Below the pieces are notes generated by a model, which worked only from the letters and a program-made list of their open reading frames with translations, was not told where the DNA came from and did no database searches. Below are positions 11,123 through 23,400 of a stretch of 64,000 bases of DNA, piece after piece (position 1 is the stretch's first letter; every line of letters begins with the position of its first letter). Made by a program: the position numbers and the translations under genes. Origin of the DNA: Reticulascus tulasneorum (taxonomy: Eukaryota; Ascomycota; Sordariomycetes; Glomerellales; Reticulascaceae); the NCBI GenBank assembly GCA_001557505.1, contig LSAX01000001.1:806001-870000 (forward strand). The letters run 5' to 3'.

Positions 11123-12134
11123 TCGGTTTGCTTTGCCGAGTCGATGGTCAAGTAACAGATGAGCAAGAGAGGGGCTGATACGAGTGATGTGCGAACAAGG
11201 TCAATTGTTGATGCTGAGCAGCCAGTCAGAACCTTGGTGTATCGTGTTGAAGCAGAATATTGGGAACTGTAACTTGAACGAAGGTCCCAACATAACCTGA
11301 TACATTGTAAGTGTGCAATCTTGCACGTGATATACCTCACCGCGGTTTAACTCGGGCCCATTTAGTTTTGCCGATGTTCGGATGCACTTGAGTTCCCTTC
11401 GCTGGACTGTGAGCCGGAGCCAGCCGGAGCCAGCAAGACCCGAGCAATAGGTATGCAGTTGCGGAGCGGAAGTGGTCCGGTGCCCGGCCAAACGAAGACA
11501 GGGTGGTCGAAAGCTATCTTGCGTTGAAATTCCAGGCCGTAGTCAACTCCATAAAAGCGACATGGGAGTGGCAATAGGGATGACAGTGTTCGTTATGAGA
11601 AGCAGGTGGTCAGCTTGAAGTTGCGCCAAGGCCCAATTAGATACTATCTTCAAAAAAACAAGTTAGATATGCAGGGCATGTCGATTCTTCTTGTGAGCTT
11701 TGCCAATAGCTAGTGAAGGCCAAGGCCTAAAGTGGCCACGAGGCACTGTCGGAGACAGTGGCTGTGACCGAACGGTTGCAAGTGACTTATAAGAGAACTC
11801 ACCTCTCTCCTATGGCAGACCCGGGGTGCGTCGAACGATAGAGTGCCAGAGATTGCCAAGCAGCTCTCCGATGATAAAACGCGGGGTCGGTATATTCCAA
11901 GGAGATGACTCGTAGAAATATCCCGGCTCAACTGGGTAATCATCCCGCATCACGGCACTTGCCCCATTCCTATGGGTATAATCGCACTATGGTGGGGATC
12001 TGAAAAACGTTACTCTGGAACGAAGAGCCTATTTAGTCTCAGCGAGTCGCTACATATGACCCTCTCTCAGCTACTTTCAATTCGAATCTTCCAGATCGCC
12101 ACATCTCCTTGAAGTAACTTATACTACGTTCAAA
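11123..12134. other. Divergent intergenic region before the DUF8021-like gene
   Basis: I see no gene here. It separates the oxidoreductase start from the secreted-protein start and should hold both promoters. A TATAAT-like stretch lies near 11976. Confidence 0.55.
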
Positions 12135-12980
12135 ATGGCTTACTTCAACTTGAAGAGTTGGTTTACCATCAGTTCGATAGCTTCAGTTACCTTGGCGGTG
12201 CCTGTGGTTACGTATGCAGCAGATTGCAACCGAACGGCTCTACTGGAAGCAGCAGACCTTTATATCGCAGCCCAGACCGCAGGAACGGTTGATCTTCTCC
12301 AGAAAGCATTGGCCAGCAACTGGAAATACCAAGAAGATAATAAGGAAATCGACGTCAAAAAAGGAGTTTTGAGCAAGGCTCTCAAAATCGATCATCGCCG
12401 AACCAATGTCGACTTGGTAGCATGCGCAACATATACCGAGATAATTACCACAGACCCGGCTAGCCCATACGTAATTGGAACCCAGATTCGACACAATTCT
12501 GAGTTGAAAGTCTCCATGATTGACACGATCGCCTCCACCACAAACTCGTGGCTCTTCGACGCTAAGAAGACGCTCCAGTACGTCTTGCAGGAGAAATGGG
12601 ACCCTATCCCAGAAGGAAAACGCGACGCCCGAGCAACGATCCAGGCAGCAGGAGACGCCTATCTTGATTTGTGGAGCAGTTCCACGGCTGAGCAAGCCAT
12701 TCCATGGGGCACGCCTTGCACACGGCTCGAAGGATCTGCATATACCGGAAAGGGGAGGCCGGACGACTCATGCAAGCCTGGAATCCCTACAAATCACAAC
12801 CAAGCACCGAACACGAACCGCCGGTATGTTATCGATGAGGAAATGGGTTCAGTGAGCATCTTCTGTGTCTGGGAACATATGATGATGGCTGCAGATAGTC
12901 ACGAATTCCGGCTTGAGGGAGGAAAGTTGCGGTATGTACATACAATGACGGTCTGCGGCGGCCAAAAATGCAAGTTGTGA
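12135..12980 (+). CDS. Secreted protein, DUF8021-like
   Basis: 281 residues, no intron. Residues 1-29 form a signal peptide ending VVTYAAD. The mature part starts with CNRTALLEAADLYIAAQTAG, the pattern I associate with fungal DUF8021 proteins, and continues with a domain with conserved-looking GTQIRHN and a final third that holds PWGTPCTRLEGSAYTG and VCGGQKCKL. Six cysteines in the mature part (by my reading) suggest disulfides. Proteins of this kind are extracellular and have no settled activity; a beta-rich or NTF2-like fold is possible but I cannot confirm it. The domain call rests on memory of family pattern, so treat it as moderate. Confidence 0.72.
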   Translation: MAYFNLKSWFTISSIASVTLAVPVVTYAADCNRTALLEAADLYIAAQTAGTVDLLQKALASNWKYQEDNKEIDVKKGVLSKALKIDHRRTNVDLVACATYTEIITTDPASPYVIGTQIRHNSELKVSMIDTIASTTNSWLFDAKKTLQYVLQEKWDPIPEGKRDARATIQAAGDAYLDLWSSSTAEQAIPWGTPCTRLEGSAYTGKGRPDDSCKPGIPTNHNQAPNTNRRYVIDEEMGSVSIFCVWEHMMMAADSHEFRLEGGKLRYVHTMTVCGGQKCKL

Positions 12981-13712
12981 GGAAATATGATTGTATCAGC
13001 GACTGGAGCATCCAAGGCAGGATTAAGGCAGTTAGGGTTAGCTTGAAATTTCGTCCGTTCTTGTAATGTAGATTTGCGATCTTCTGGACCAGAGAGCTTG
13101 ACTTGGTGTAAAGGCTGACGAGGCCCTATCAATTTCACACAGGAAGATCTTCAAGTGTTCAAAGTAGATGCTGGTTAAGCGCGACAGTAGGCCCTGTGGC
13201 AGAGGGGCTTTCAGGAGCGGTGTCAGGTTGTAGCCGCAATTGTGAAACCTCACCTGATTTCCTTACATACCGTGCTCTTAGAGAGAGTGGACGACCGAGT
13301 CTCGATAACCAAACAGATAGCATATGTGCATAGGGGATGGCGGGAGATGCCCAGAACTCAAGTGTGCCTTTCATAGACGCTTGGAGATAAGGTGACTAGC
13401 AAACACATTACAATGGTCTGTCCGAGATACCGCTTCTCAACTCTTGTTGCAGAAAATGAACCAAACGTATAATCATGGGGGCTTAAACCTCCTTTCCCAG
13501 TGCTAAATTGCCAAACGAAACTTGTGCTCCCATGTAGTCTACATGCCTCCTCGCGTCTGTGTCTTTTGGACATTAGTGGTGCGGCCGAGGCCCGCGTATG
13601 CAGGTCCCAGTGAAAATGGCCCCTTCTCACAATAGTGCAAAGGATTATCGGTTGGTCAGTATCCACGATGATATAAAGTCTTCAGAGCTAGTAGTAGCTC
13701 ATATCTTTTCAT
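12981..13712. other. Convergent intergenic region
   Basis: Lies between the stop codons of the DUF8021-like gene and the methyltransferase. I see only short overlapping open frames with no domain character. Confidence 0.6.
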
Positions 13713-14698
13713 TTACACCAAACCTCGGTGAGCCGCTGGCTTTTGACCTAATGCCCAATACATCTCAAATCCGAGTTCGTTCACGCCATGGTGGAGGTCT
13801 GACGTAATATTGTCGATGATTCGGCTCACGTCTTCATAAGTTTTCACATTTTCGAAGCCGCCCTTGTCGACAATTCCGTTCAGTGACTGCCTCGCGGCTG
13901 CCAAGAGAGCCTTCCCGCCTTCGAGACGTACACCAGCGTTCCTTGATGCGAGGCTGCTGAAGACTTTCTGGCGACAATTTACGAAACCTGTATCTCTGAT
14001 TCGTTCAACCAGATTCAATCCGATACTAAAAGATTGCATCAGCAACTCTACGGATAAAGTATCTCTACTCCCTGACTTGTCGAGACGCGACTTGCAACCC
14101 GCTAAAACGGATCTGTAGGAGATGGAGGTGAGACTTACATGGGATCTCGGCCCACAGATATGGCATATCTCACCTCAACATTGATCCAGTCGAAGAAGTT
14201 CTTAGTCATTGGGACTGATATCCAGCTACTATATGACATCTCCTCCCATAATAGCCACCCTCCAGGCTTGAGCAACTCCAACAGGTTGGCAGCCACCACA
14301 CCCCACTGGTCATTCCTCAATGCGAACTTCAAAAGCCGTACATGCACCAGATCATATTGCTCGTGCAATTGGTTTGGAAAAGGCTCTAAGCTGTTGGCGA
14401 ACTTTAAAGTGATATTCGAAGGAAGTGTAGCAGGCTCAGGGAACTTGGACACATCCATGTCAAAACCGTTGAGTCGCGCAGTTGACGGGAGCGAGGGAGC
14501 GAGGGATTTCAACCAGATTCCCGTGCCGGCACCTACATCCGCGATGACTGGAGCGGAGCCGATAGAACTGAGGTGCGATCGGATATTCTCTGGGAGATGG
14601 CCACCACACATCGCGGTGAACACATCGTGTTGGTTGTTGAGACGGGCCTCCTCTACGCCTTTAGCACCGTTATTGAGGGTGTAGACTGATGAGTTCAT
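13713..14698 (-). CDS. Class I SAM-dependent methyltransferase
   Basis: Two exons, 14698-14139 and 14064-13713, joined by a 74-nt intron (GTAAGT to GAGTAG), give about 303 residues. A nearer CAG would leave only a 26-nt intron in the same frame, which is too short to be credible, so the longer one is chosen. Motif I is VIADVGAGTGIWLKSLA (about 51-67), followed by acidic FDMDVSKFP, then LVHVRLLKFALRN and LLKPGGWLLWEE (motif post-I and III regions). The layout is that of fungal small-molecule methyltransferases of the LaeA-like / UbiE-like type. It starts 1.1 kb from, and divergent to, a Zn2Cys6 regulator, a common arrangement for a small pathway. No polyketide synthase, NRPS or terpene cyclase is visible, so a metabolic role stays open. 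Confidence 0.82.
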
Positions 14699-15809
14699 AC
14701 TGATAGTCTTGATATTTCAAATAGTCAAATGTCTAGCGAGGAAGAATTTCTACATGCATGAGGATGGAAATGATGCGAGCTTCATCTTATAGAAACCTTG
14801 ACGTGGAGTGCAGCCAAAGAAAAAACCTGCAGATCAGCCGGCAACGCCGGAATGCTGGAATGCTGGAATAGCTGCTGGATATGAGAGAGCTCGCTGATCC
14901 TTCATCAAGTGATCCAATAGAATAATTCGTCTAGCGAACGTTACTGTCAGCTTTCCATAACCAGGACTTGGCTGGATAGAGAAAGATTGGAGGTCGGCCG
15001 ATATGAACTTATCAGGTTCAGGTGAAGTAAGAAGGGGTCTTATTGAAACACCATATCACAAATCGCAATAAATAGTTTCGCTGGCCAAGCGTTATGTCAG
15101 ATCCAGGTTCTTCCCTCAACAGCATCCCGATCTCATATCTCCTAACATGTAGTCAGACACTCCGACATCCATCAAATCCCTGCTGGGTTGGATCCGGAGA
15201 TAATATTCGCTACAGAGCCCCTGCCGAACTTCCGCTAGGGCGGGGCTGTGTATCTATGGAGTCGAATATTGAACCAAATTTTGTCAAGATTGCACATAGC
15301 AAACCCCCGTCCAAGAAGAAACAAATCGAAGTTTATTAGTTCATGACCTAGGTTGGGTAGATGGTAGTCCTACAACTCCGGTACCATACCAATTGGTTGC
15401 AACGTCTAGCCGATTCGGGGGCTCCCGAAAAGTCATGGCAGAATACAGAGTACTGAGGAGCCAGCACAGAAAAGAATAAAAGGGACCCCCATCCTTACCC
15501 GCCTCTTGGCAGTTTACTAGGGCCACAGCTGCGGCTAGCCGGAATCGGGCAATCCATTCGAGCTCAGGGATCGTACGCAAGCATGCACCGCACCCGCATC
15601 TCTCTTCTCTCTTGCACCATCTCGCCAAGTCCCAAGATTATCGCTTGATTACTGGAAAGCTGACCAGCCTTCTATTCGTCGTTGCTCTGATTTTGCTACT
15701 CGCGCAGACTGACTTTGAACCGCATTTGCTGGAACCTGCAGACCTACCTCCCTGTCCCACTTGCCAATTCCAGCTTCCCCGGAAAGTGAACCAGGCGCCT
15801 GAATGAGGC
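14699..15809. other. Divergent promoter region between methyltransferase and Zn2Cys6 regulator
   Basis: About 1.1 kb shared upstream sequence. No gene is supported. It could let the regulator control the methyltransferase; no specific operator is visible to me. Confidence 0.5.
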
Positions 15810-17475
15810 ATGCCGAATACCGGTAAGCCAAGCAAAGACTGCCATTTTTGTAGGCAGAGAAGGGTGAAAGTGAGTTCAGGGCATCTACTAAGCGTCCTCC
15901 ATTATTTATTCATATGCACTAGTGCGATCTTGGCCGACCATCTTGTCAAAAGTGCGTTAAGTATGGCGTCGAGTGCCCCGGCTACCGAGATCAACGAGAC
16001 CTGGTTTGGCGGAATGCCATTCCCGGTAAGATAGGGGTCACAAAGCGGAAGAAGTCCCCAGCGAGCCTAAAAGTGAGAGCATCCTCTTCGGAGACGACAG
16101 GCTCGTCCCGATCACCCTCGCCAGCCGAATCCTCGTCCACTTACAAGAGCTCGGAGTCATGCGAGCGTGATCTTCAACTTCAGATACACTCCCGGGGGTC
16201 GACGCCGCTATTTCTGGATATCAAAGAGAACTGGACCCTACACTCCATCCCTTTGGTTCTCAGCTGCTACTCTACAGTAGACTTTTTGCCGGACCTATAC
16301 CGCAAGATCCCTCCGGCTCCTGACGATTGTCTCACTCTCGTGAGCAACCTCTTTGCGCGTGCCTACCTGGCCACGCACTTCAAAGTGCCTGGAAGCCAAG
16401 GCGAAATAGCGCTGTGCCTCGGGAAAACGCTAAAAGCAATCGCAAGCGCAATTCAGGACCCTATCAAAAGTCTCGATGATTCGACAATCATCACGATATG
16501 GCTCATGGGCAACTATGAGATTGTGGTTGGCGGGATTGATAGCCATCGCACACCCTCAACACCTTGGCATGTTCATGCCCACGGGCTTCTTAGCCTTCTT
16601 CGCGCAAGGGGCATGGCCCAGCTCTCTACCCCGGCCGGTCGACAGATCTTCTGGGCCATATTCAATATTATTGTGAGGGTTCCCCATATACGGAATTTAG
16701 CTGAGCTGACGCATTGTAGCAACTCCATTGCAACATGATCAACAAGGAATGCCCACCGGAATCTGCCCAATGGCTGGATTATATCGAGAGTACTATCCAG
16801 CCAGGAGAAGACTTGTTGCTCAGTGTGGCACGATACAGTATCAGCGCCTGTGCCATGTTCTCCAGAATGACGCCGATTGAAAAGTGGGGAGGCCGATTCG
16901 AAGAAGCTTGCTTTAGCTATGCGCAGTGTCTTGTTGACAGTGATAAAGCTGAGCTGGAAATGCTGCAGTGGATGCAGTCAGCCCCATCATACCTTGTCGA
17001 TGCTGGGTCGGGCTACGACTATTTCTGGAACACATGGCGAGGCACCCGACTGAAGCTACAGAATCTCGTCATCATAATGGCAAACATCGCGGAGAATGCA
17101 CCAAACTGTCCCTTCGACCGAGTTGCGCTAGATCGAAGGCGGAAACTGTGTCGCGAGATCATCGCCGCCGCCGCTCAGGATATCATGGACGGCATCCCGG
17201 ACTCTCTTGAGGGAATTGACACGGAGCAGAATGCGAACTCGCCTGCAGCGTGGTTCGAGGGCATGCGACTGGTCTGGCCGTTGACAGCTACGTATATGCT
17301 GCCCACCGTGCCTAGAGAATTGCGCATGAGGGCAGGAAGGGTATTGAAGAAAATTGGAACGGAACGAGGAATCATGCAGGCGTTGAAGCAGTATACAATC
17401 CGGCTGCCGGATTTCGCGATGGATGGGATACCGAACGACACGCTGGATGGGGGTTTGATGTTTGGCCTGGCATGA
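15810..17475 (+). CDS. Zn2Cys6 (GAL4-type) transcription factor
   Basis: Three exons, 15810-15869, 15923-16672 and 16720-17475, give 521 residues. The first intron cuts the zinc cluster: exon 1 encodes CHFCRQRRVK and exon 2 continues CDLGRPSCQKCVKYGVECPGY, so the full motif is C11-x2-C14-x6-C21-x6-C28-x2-C31-x6-C38, a perfect binuclear cluster. A Ser-rich linker follows, then a helical fungal-type regulatory region (for example FARAYLATHFKVPGSQGE and WRGTRLKLQNLVIIM) like those of Fungal_trans_2 proteins. It acts in the nucleus as a DNA-binding regulator, probably of nearby or pathway genes. The divergent methyltransferase is a natural candidate target, which is inference. Confidence 0.92.
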
Positions 17476-17983
17476 ATTATGAACAATACCTGGGGGTCGC
17501 TCACTATATTTGAAGATTAATTTTATACTACGCTTTGTCAACTAAGTATGGCCATTGCGGACAGATGGAATCATGCAATCAACGGCTGTTCGCGACTCCA
17601 GTGCATCGTGCTCCAGGTTAGAGGCATTGATAGGGATGCCTTACATATCGGTCACCTAACCTCCTAGAAATAGTGTATGACCACTCTGCTTAACTGGGGC
17701 AGTGCCTCCCGCGTTGCGTTACCGCCAATGAATGGACCGGCACCTGGACTTAAAATGGGGTATAAGCACTGATGTCAACACGGGATCGCAGAATATGATC
17801 ACAGGCTCTAACTCGAGCTTCAGCACGTGGAGGACAATATTGCACGGTGGCATTAAATAAATAAAAAATGCATAGGCTCGCTTGCTGATGCCCTTCTGAA
17901 GAGACATTCTGGGTTTGACATAGAATACAAAAAGCAATCTGAAAATTTGTTGGTAAGCCAGACCAGGGCAGAAATATTCCGCC
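17476..17983. other. Convergent intergenic region
   Basis: Between the stops of the Zn2Cys6 gene and the membrane protein gene. Nothing else is seen. Confidence 0.6.
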
Positions 17984-20446
17984 TCATGAGTACAGAGAAC
18001 CCTTCTCCGTCTGCAGCAAACCCTCCCTCTCCTCCAGCGTAAGCTGCACGACGTTGTGCCTGTCCGCCCGAGCCCGGACGATCTTCTGCCACACCTTGCC
18101 GGAATCCACGCCGGCGCCGACATGCTCAAAGTCGGGATCGTCAGGCGGCGGAGACCGCATGGCGAGGATGGTGAGATCCTGCAGATCGCCCCACGCAACG
18201 ACGCTGCGGAGGTGGAAGGACCTCTTGTTCAGGACTCGCTCCAACAAGTGGCACACTGCGATGACTAGGCCGTAAATGACCACGGTGGCAAGGTAGATGT
18301 ACATGACACCCAGGGCGAACTGCAGCGTCTTGGAATCTTGGCCCGAGCCGTATCCGTATTGTTTGACCTTGAAGTCAATCGGGAGTAGCTTGTTCCATTC
18401 GGCTTGAAGCGCATCCCACGTAACGGGTACTTCTACGCACTCGGTGTCGCTGTTCAAGCAAATAACTACAGAGCCGTTGGGATCGTCCTCTTGTCTTATG
18501 ATACTGCGTGTGCCACCATCAATGCCTGTCTGGGTTTTGAGATCTGTGAAGTTTGCTATGTTCCCATCATTGAAAAGCATGACACTCGTGTCTTCTTGAG
18601 ATGACGTCCGAGAAATAGCATCAGTCAAATATGTCCCGAAAACAGTCGTCAGGAAGGGCTCGATATCTTCCTTTCTACCTTTCCCAACGTCCATTATCAA
18701 GACCTCATTAATGCCATCGTCTTCCGTGGTCACATTTAGCAACTTGAGGAAAATGTCGAAGAGCTGCAGAGTGGGCGATGTCAGGCCCGGCGTTACCTCC
18801 AGTCTGAGATCTTGCATTGTGAAGTTGAAAGTGGGGTCCAGATACTGGATCCAATCTTGCTCGACATGTATAACCTTGTCGAGGCCTTTTCCAGTGTCGT
18901 AGAGCTTTCTCATTTGGTCCGGGTTGGTAAAGTTGGTTTCTACCATGTCGCTCACGAGAGGATCCCAGCTGAACTGCGTCGCGACCCACTGAGCCTGAAA
19001 GTTGCATCCATACACCCAGCTCTTCTGCACGCCATTAACTTGATATGGGACCCGGCCTTGTGCAAGAATCATTGTCGGGATCCCGTCCACCTCTTCGTCG
19101 ACGGAAAACCCAACAGTGCAAACGCCATTGCCATCGTCCGTGTTGTTCCAATTCTCATGCCAAACGGACAGTTTCTGGGTTTTGGTCTGCTCGCAAACTG
19201 CGTCGCCGAAGCAGTTGATGGCCGAGGTGGGGAAGAAAGGGAGGTTGGTGCTGGTGCCAATGATTTCATCGCGGTCGTATACTTTACATGCTCCTTGTAG
19301 CAATGGTTGAAGCATATTTGTAGATGATTCGAGTTGATATCGATTCGCCCCGGAGATGGTTCCGAGCTTGTTGACCTTATTCGCGATGAACCTTACGAAC
19401 AGGCCAAGACTGCTCATGATAGAATGGGAGGGAGTGGTGAACAGCATCAGATTATCGCCTTGTGGAGATGTTGCGTTCCCGAATCGCAGACGACGACGGA
19501 CCTGGGTGGAAGGATTTTGAAGAGTGAGGTTGTTGGCCAAATCGGCAGATGTAAACCCCTCTGCCCAACTCCAGATTTCAGAAAATCCACCAGGAGGACA
19601 CCAAAATGAGAAGATGCTCTCCGATGTTAAGCATTCGGTGTTGTTCGCGAGCAAAGCATTATTGAGTACGGGTGGCCATGTTTCATCTAATTGAAGATTG
19701 TAGCGAATTGGCGTAACAATATTCTCGAAGGCACCGCGGAGGGGATACCAGCCAACTGTGGGAACAAGCAAGATGGCGGAGGCAGGACCGACAATCGTTG
19801 AATGCAGGGTGCCTATGACGACGAAGGCAGCTAAGCCCATCTCCCAGGGGGTGTATTTGCTTCCTCTTCCGTGTTTCCAGAATGCGCCAGTTGTGAGATA
19901 GAAGAGATCACCGAGACGATGACCACCGGTGATGAATCCCAGCCGAACGCCAGAGCCAGCGAGCATTCGCAGGAAGATGGATGTGGCAATGGCGGCCAAG
20001 GAGAAGACGACCATCAACTCGTGGAGCTTCGCAGCCAGCTGGAGCAGATTACCGATGACGGTAGGGCTCATTTGAACTTCGCCGACTTTTGCACCCTCTT
20101 CCGTGTACCAAAACAACTGGACATTACTGATCCAGATGAGAACAGCGGTTGTTGCGAGCGCCGGTGTGTGGGTTAGGCCGGCTTCAAAGATGCGGACCCA
20201 TGTTCCACGGATGACAGGCTTAGGCCGATCAACCTTGGACTTCTTGGATTTCCGCTTCCTTCGCTTCTTCTCAGAGCTGCCATCCTGGATATGGTCAAAC
20301 GTCGAGTTGCTCGACGCCATCCCCGGAGTTAAGGTTGTCTCCCGATGGTAGGGACCTTTGATGAATGCTGTCTGTTCATAGTTTGGGGATACTTGCTGAG
20401 GCCCCAGCAACCCTTTGGCTGCTTCAATCTGATGAGGCTGGTCCAT
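17984..20446 (-). CDS. Fungal multi-pass membrane protein of unknown function
   Basis: Intronless, 820 residues from the ATG at 20446 (MDQPHQIEAA); an upstream in-frame ATG at 20572 is less likely because the extra 42 residues look like leader sequence. A lysine/arginine-rich patch (about 60-71, EKKRRKRKSKKS) precedes membrane spans at about 93-113, 141-162 and 203-233. A long, probably extracytoplasmic, central region of nearly 480 residues has many N-glycosylation sequons and several cysteines. A last span lies at about 711-733 (VMYIYLATVVIYGLVIAVC), followed by a cytoplasmic tail of about 85 residues. This layout is familiar from uncharacterised Pezizomycotina membrane proteins. I know no function for it. 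Confidence 0.85.
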   Translation of the reverse strand: MDQPHQIEAAKGLLGPQQVSPNYEQTAFIKGPYHRETTLTPGMASSNSTFDHIQDGSSEKKRRKRKSKKSKVDRPKPVIRGTWVRIFEAGLTHTPALATTAVLIWISNVQLFWYTEEGAKVGEVQMSPTVIGNLLQLAAKLHELMVVFSLAAIATSIFLRMLAGSGVRLGFITGGHRLGDLFYLTTGAFWKHGRGSKYTPWEMGLAAFVVIGTLHSTIVGPASAILLVPTVGWYPLRGAFENIVTPIRYNLQLDETWPPVLNNALLANNTECLTSESIFSFWCPPGGFSEIWSWAEGFTSADLANNLTLQNPSTQVRRRLRFGNATSPQGDNLMLFTTPSHSIMSSLGLFVRFIANKVNKLGTISGANRYQLESSTNMLQPLLQGACKVYDRDEIIGTSTNLPFFPTSAINCFGDAVCEQTKTQKLSVWHENWNNTDDGNGVCTVGFSVDEEVDGIPTMILAQGRVPYQVNGVQKSWVYGCNFQAQWVATQFSWDPLVSDMVETNFTNPDQMRKLYDTGKGLDKVIHVEQDWIQYLDPTFNFTMQDLRLEVTPGLTSPTLQLFDIFLKLLNVTTEDDGINEVLIMDVGKGRKEDIEPFLTTVFGTYLTDAISRTSSQEDTSVMLFNDGNIANFTDLKTQTGIDGGTRSIIRQEDDPNGSVVICLNSDTECVEVPVTWDALQAEWNKLLPIDFKVKQYGYGSGQDSKTLQFALGVMYIYLATVVIYGLVIAVCHLLERVLNKRSFHLRSVVAWGDLQDLTILAMRSPPPDDPDFEHVGAGVDSGKVWQKIVRARADRHNVVQLTLEEREGLLQTEKGSLYS

Positions 20447-23400
20447 TGCTGCTACTGGGTACAACACAGAAGACCCGATGGATGAGAAAGAGGTTGAGAC
20501 ACAACTTGAGAGATCTAGACAGAGCAAATGTCCGCACCGGAGGGGGTGCCTCACTCTTGTAGATGTCAGCAAAGGTCTGCTAACCCATTACGAAGTAGTT
20601 GAATTGCACTAATCCTTCGCGTTGACATCGATCCACGCAGTGAAATACCACGGACTAGCTTGGCCATGCTTGCCGGGGGCGAATGCGGGAGATGCGGTTC
20701 GGCCATTTGCCTCTCTGGGACAGGGACGTAAAAATAACCCTGCAGGAGAGGAGATGGATGTGTTGGGGGTCCTGGGATACCAAAGTCCCAAAGTCCCATA
20801 GACCAAAGTCCCAAAAAAGACCACGAAGTAAGCAAGGCCGCATAAGAGTGTGACGTGCCAAGGCCATTGGGCTTGCAGCCCTGTGAAACGGCCGGGGCCT
20901 CCATGGGGCTTGCACCCCCCTGAGTGGCTTACAGCGTCACAGCGTATTTAGCGTTTCTGGGTGGGTGCTCCGCCCTGGTACGACGAAATTGCAGTGCAGA
21001 TCAGACTTATCGTACATAAATAGTTGGGGGCTGAATCGCTTTTGGTTGCGCCGAAGCGAAACGGGCGGGACTGCTGCTGATGCTGCTGGTTGCTCATAAT
21101 TGTCGGACGGCGTCTTTCGGTTCACTTCAGGATCGTAGTCCACGATGGTAAAATCTTCAATCAGTCCTGGTGCAAAGGGGGAGAAGTCAATAGCGTACAG
21201 GTGAAGCAACGGAAACTGAAATGAATTTTATTTGCGGGGAGCAAGAGACTGCTGACGTACACACCTTATCTCCTCTCCCATCCTGGGATGGGAAGAATAG
21301 AGATGTCCCGCCGCTAACAAGCCATCCATGGCTCATACAGTATGCTAGTTCTATTCAGATTACGAGAACGTGTAATTCTACTGAGTAGTTGGCACTAAAA
21401 GTACATGGAGAAACGGTGGGACAGCAGCTAAAGTAGCCGTACTCCGCTGTTGTATCCAGCATGAACTTGGTGTGCGTCTTTGAAAGCAGGGGAGGGCTCT
21501 TACACACATCCTTGAATTCCTGTAAGGCGTATTTCCAGCCCAAATTGCCCCTGAACCATCCAAGCAAGCAGTCTGGAAGTGCGCCAGGTTCTCCATCGGG
21601 ATCGCGCTCAACTGGCAAAGCTGCTACATACCGTCGCACGAAAAAGATCGCGAACTACCCCATTCCCTGCAAAAATCTCCCCTTCATTTTAGACGCCTTA
21701 CCGAAGGATTGATAACCCTGACTGCCCTCCTCAGCCAATAGGGCGGCAATCGACACCAAAGTCCCTTTCGGTCATAGGAACGAGCCGCGCCAAGATCCCC
21801 ACTCTCGGGCCTTTGTCTGAGTTGGCAGTGCAAAATTGCAGTGACCATGCGGCCTTGCGCCTTTCAAACCCATCATGCTCCGATGCGGCTGTGCCGCTAA
21901 ACCATCTCGAGATCTACCCTTGTCTTATACGCGCCCATGCATGTACCTCTACGCTGTGGAGACTGCACTGATAGCCTACAACCACGAAATAACCAAGTAC
22001 CAATTACACAGTTCATTGTCACAGAAGTGGTTCCAGATCCTGAGGGGAGGGGGGGGCCAAAAAGTCCGCTGCTTTAAATCTGTGCCTGTACTCCGTATGT
22101 TCGTCCGAACCACGACAGATATTGTCCGTTCTCACCTACATAGGGTAGTCAGCAAATGCTATAGAGCGTAGAAAGCAGTAAATGCAAATCAGCGGGAAAC
22201 TTTTATTTGGCTCAAAGAATAAGCTACATAGTAATGTGTAATCATTTTTGCCGTAAAGGTTGAACGCTAAGCTTTTCAATAATAAGCACTTGGTGGCGGG
22301 CAGCGTGACTGACATGTTGCTGAGTCACTAGAAAATGGGCCACGTCAGAAAGCTGATGAGGCTATTGATCAACCAAGTCACCCGCAACATATCTCGACTA
22401 ACCAGGCATTCCTTCCAGTAAGTTCTGCCAAAGCTTAGTTGAGCTGCCTGCTTGGAATCTGTCTCATGCTTTTTCCTTCTTGCTCTTTTCCGTTCTTCAC
22501 TCGCCATCCATTCCATCCCATTTAGACAGATTGAAGCAGCCCCCATCTATCCTACTATGTACTGCGTGTGTACGTACTAGTGGCTCGTGTGCTTTCGACA
22601 AAGGAATACGATGCATCTGTAAAGGCGGCGCTTCTTCCATCCTTGTCGCCGTTGCGGCCGTCGGGGCCGGTGATCGAAACCGCCCGCTTGGGTGACCATC
22701 CTTCTTCAATCATCCTGGGGTGTTCAGGCGAGCCTGGCCCCATCTGGCCTCCCCCGTAGCGCTACCCACTCGCCTGTGATTGACCAGAAAATTGAACTTG
22801 GAGGCTAGCCATCAACTATCAGTTTCAATAATGGGACGATGGGTCGCTTCTCCACTATGCGGATGAAAACGCGGCAACATGGATCGACGAACGAGTAGGC
22901 AACTCTGTCAAATACCGGGAAACGGAGAAGGCTGGCATCCATTTCCCGATGCCATTGGGCTGCAATTCTTTTCCGTCGCCAACTCTTGCGGTGAGTGGGG
23001 GGTGATAGGCCCAGCTCGTCCTGCAGTGTAACACAGCACAAAAGTCCATACCCTCAGCTAGGATTTTCGCTAGTGGAAAGGCAGATTTGGCCCCCAGGCC
23101 TCTCAAAATCTGATACAGAGTTGACCGGTAATCGCCACAGAATTCCGTGAGAACTTGAGTAAGAGGCGGCCGCCTGTGCAGCAATCACGACACGAAATTA
23201 GATCACATTTGGAAATCTTACCCCCGGAGCAGCCAGCCCCCAACAAAAACAAGAGCATTTGGCCCTATGAGGCGTCCCACACGTCAATAGCCAAGGATTC
23301 ATCTCCACTGCTTGCTTGGTTCCCGTGAACTTAGAGGAATAACACCCAGTTTGAGCCGTGGGAATGCCAAGATCGGCGATTTTGCCCCTGGTCACCGTGT

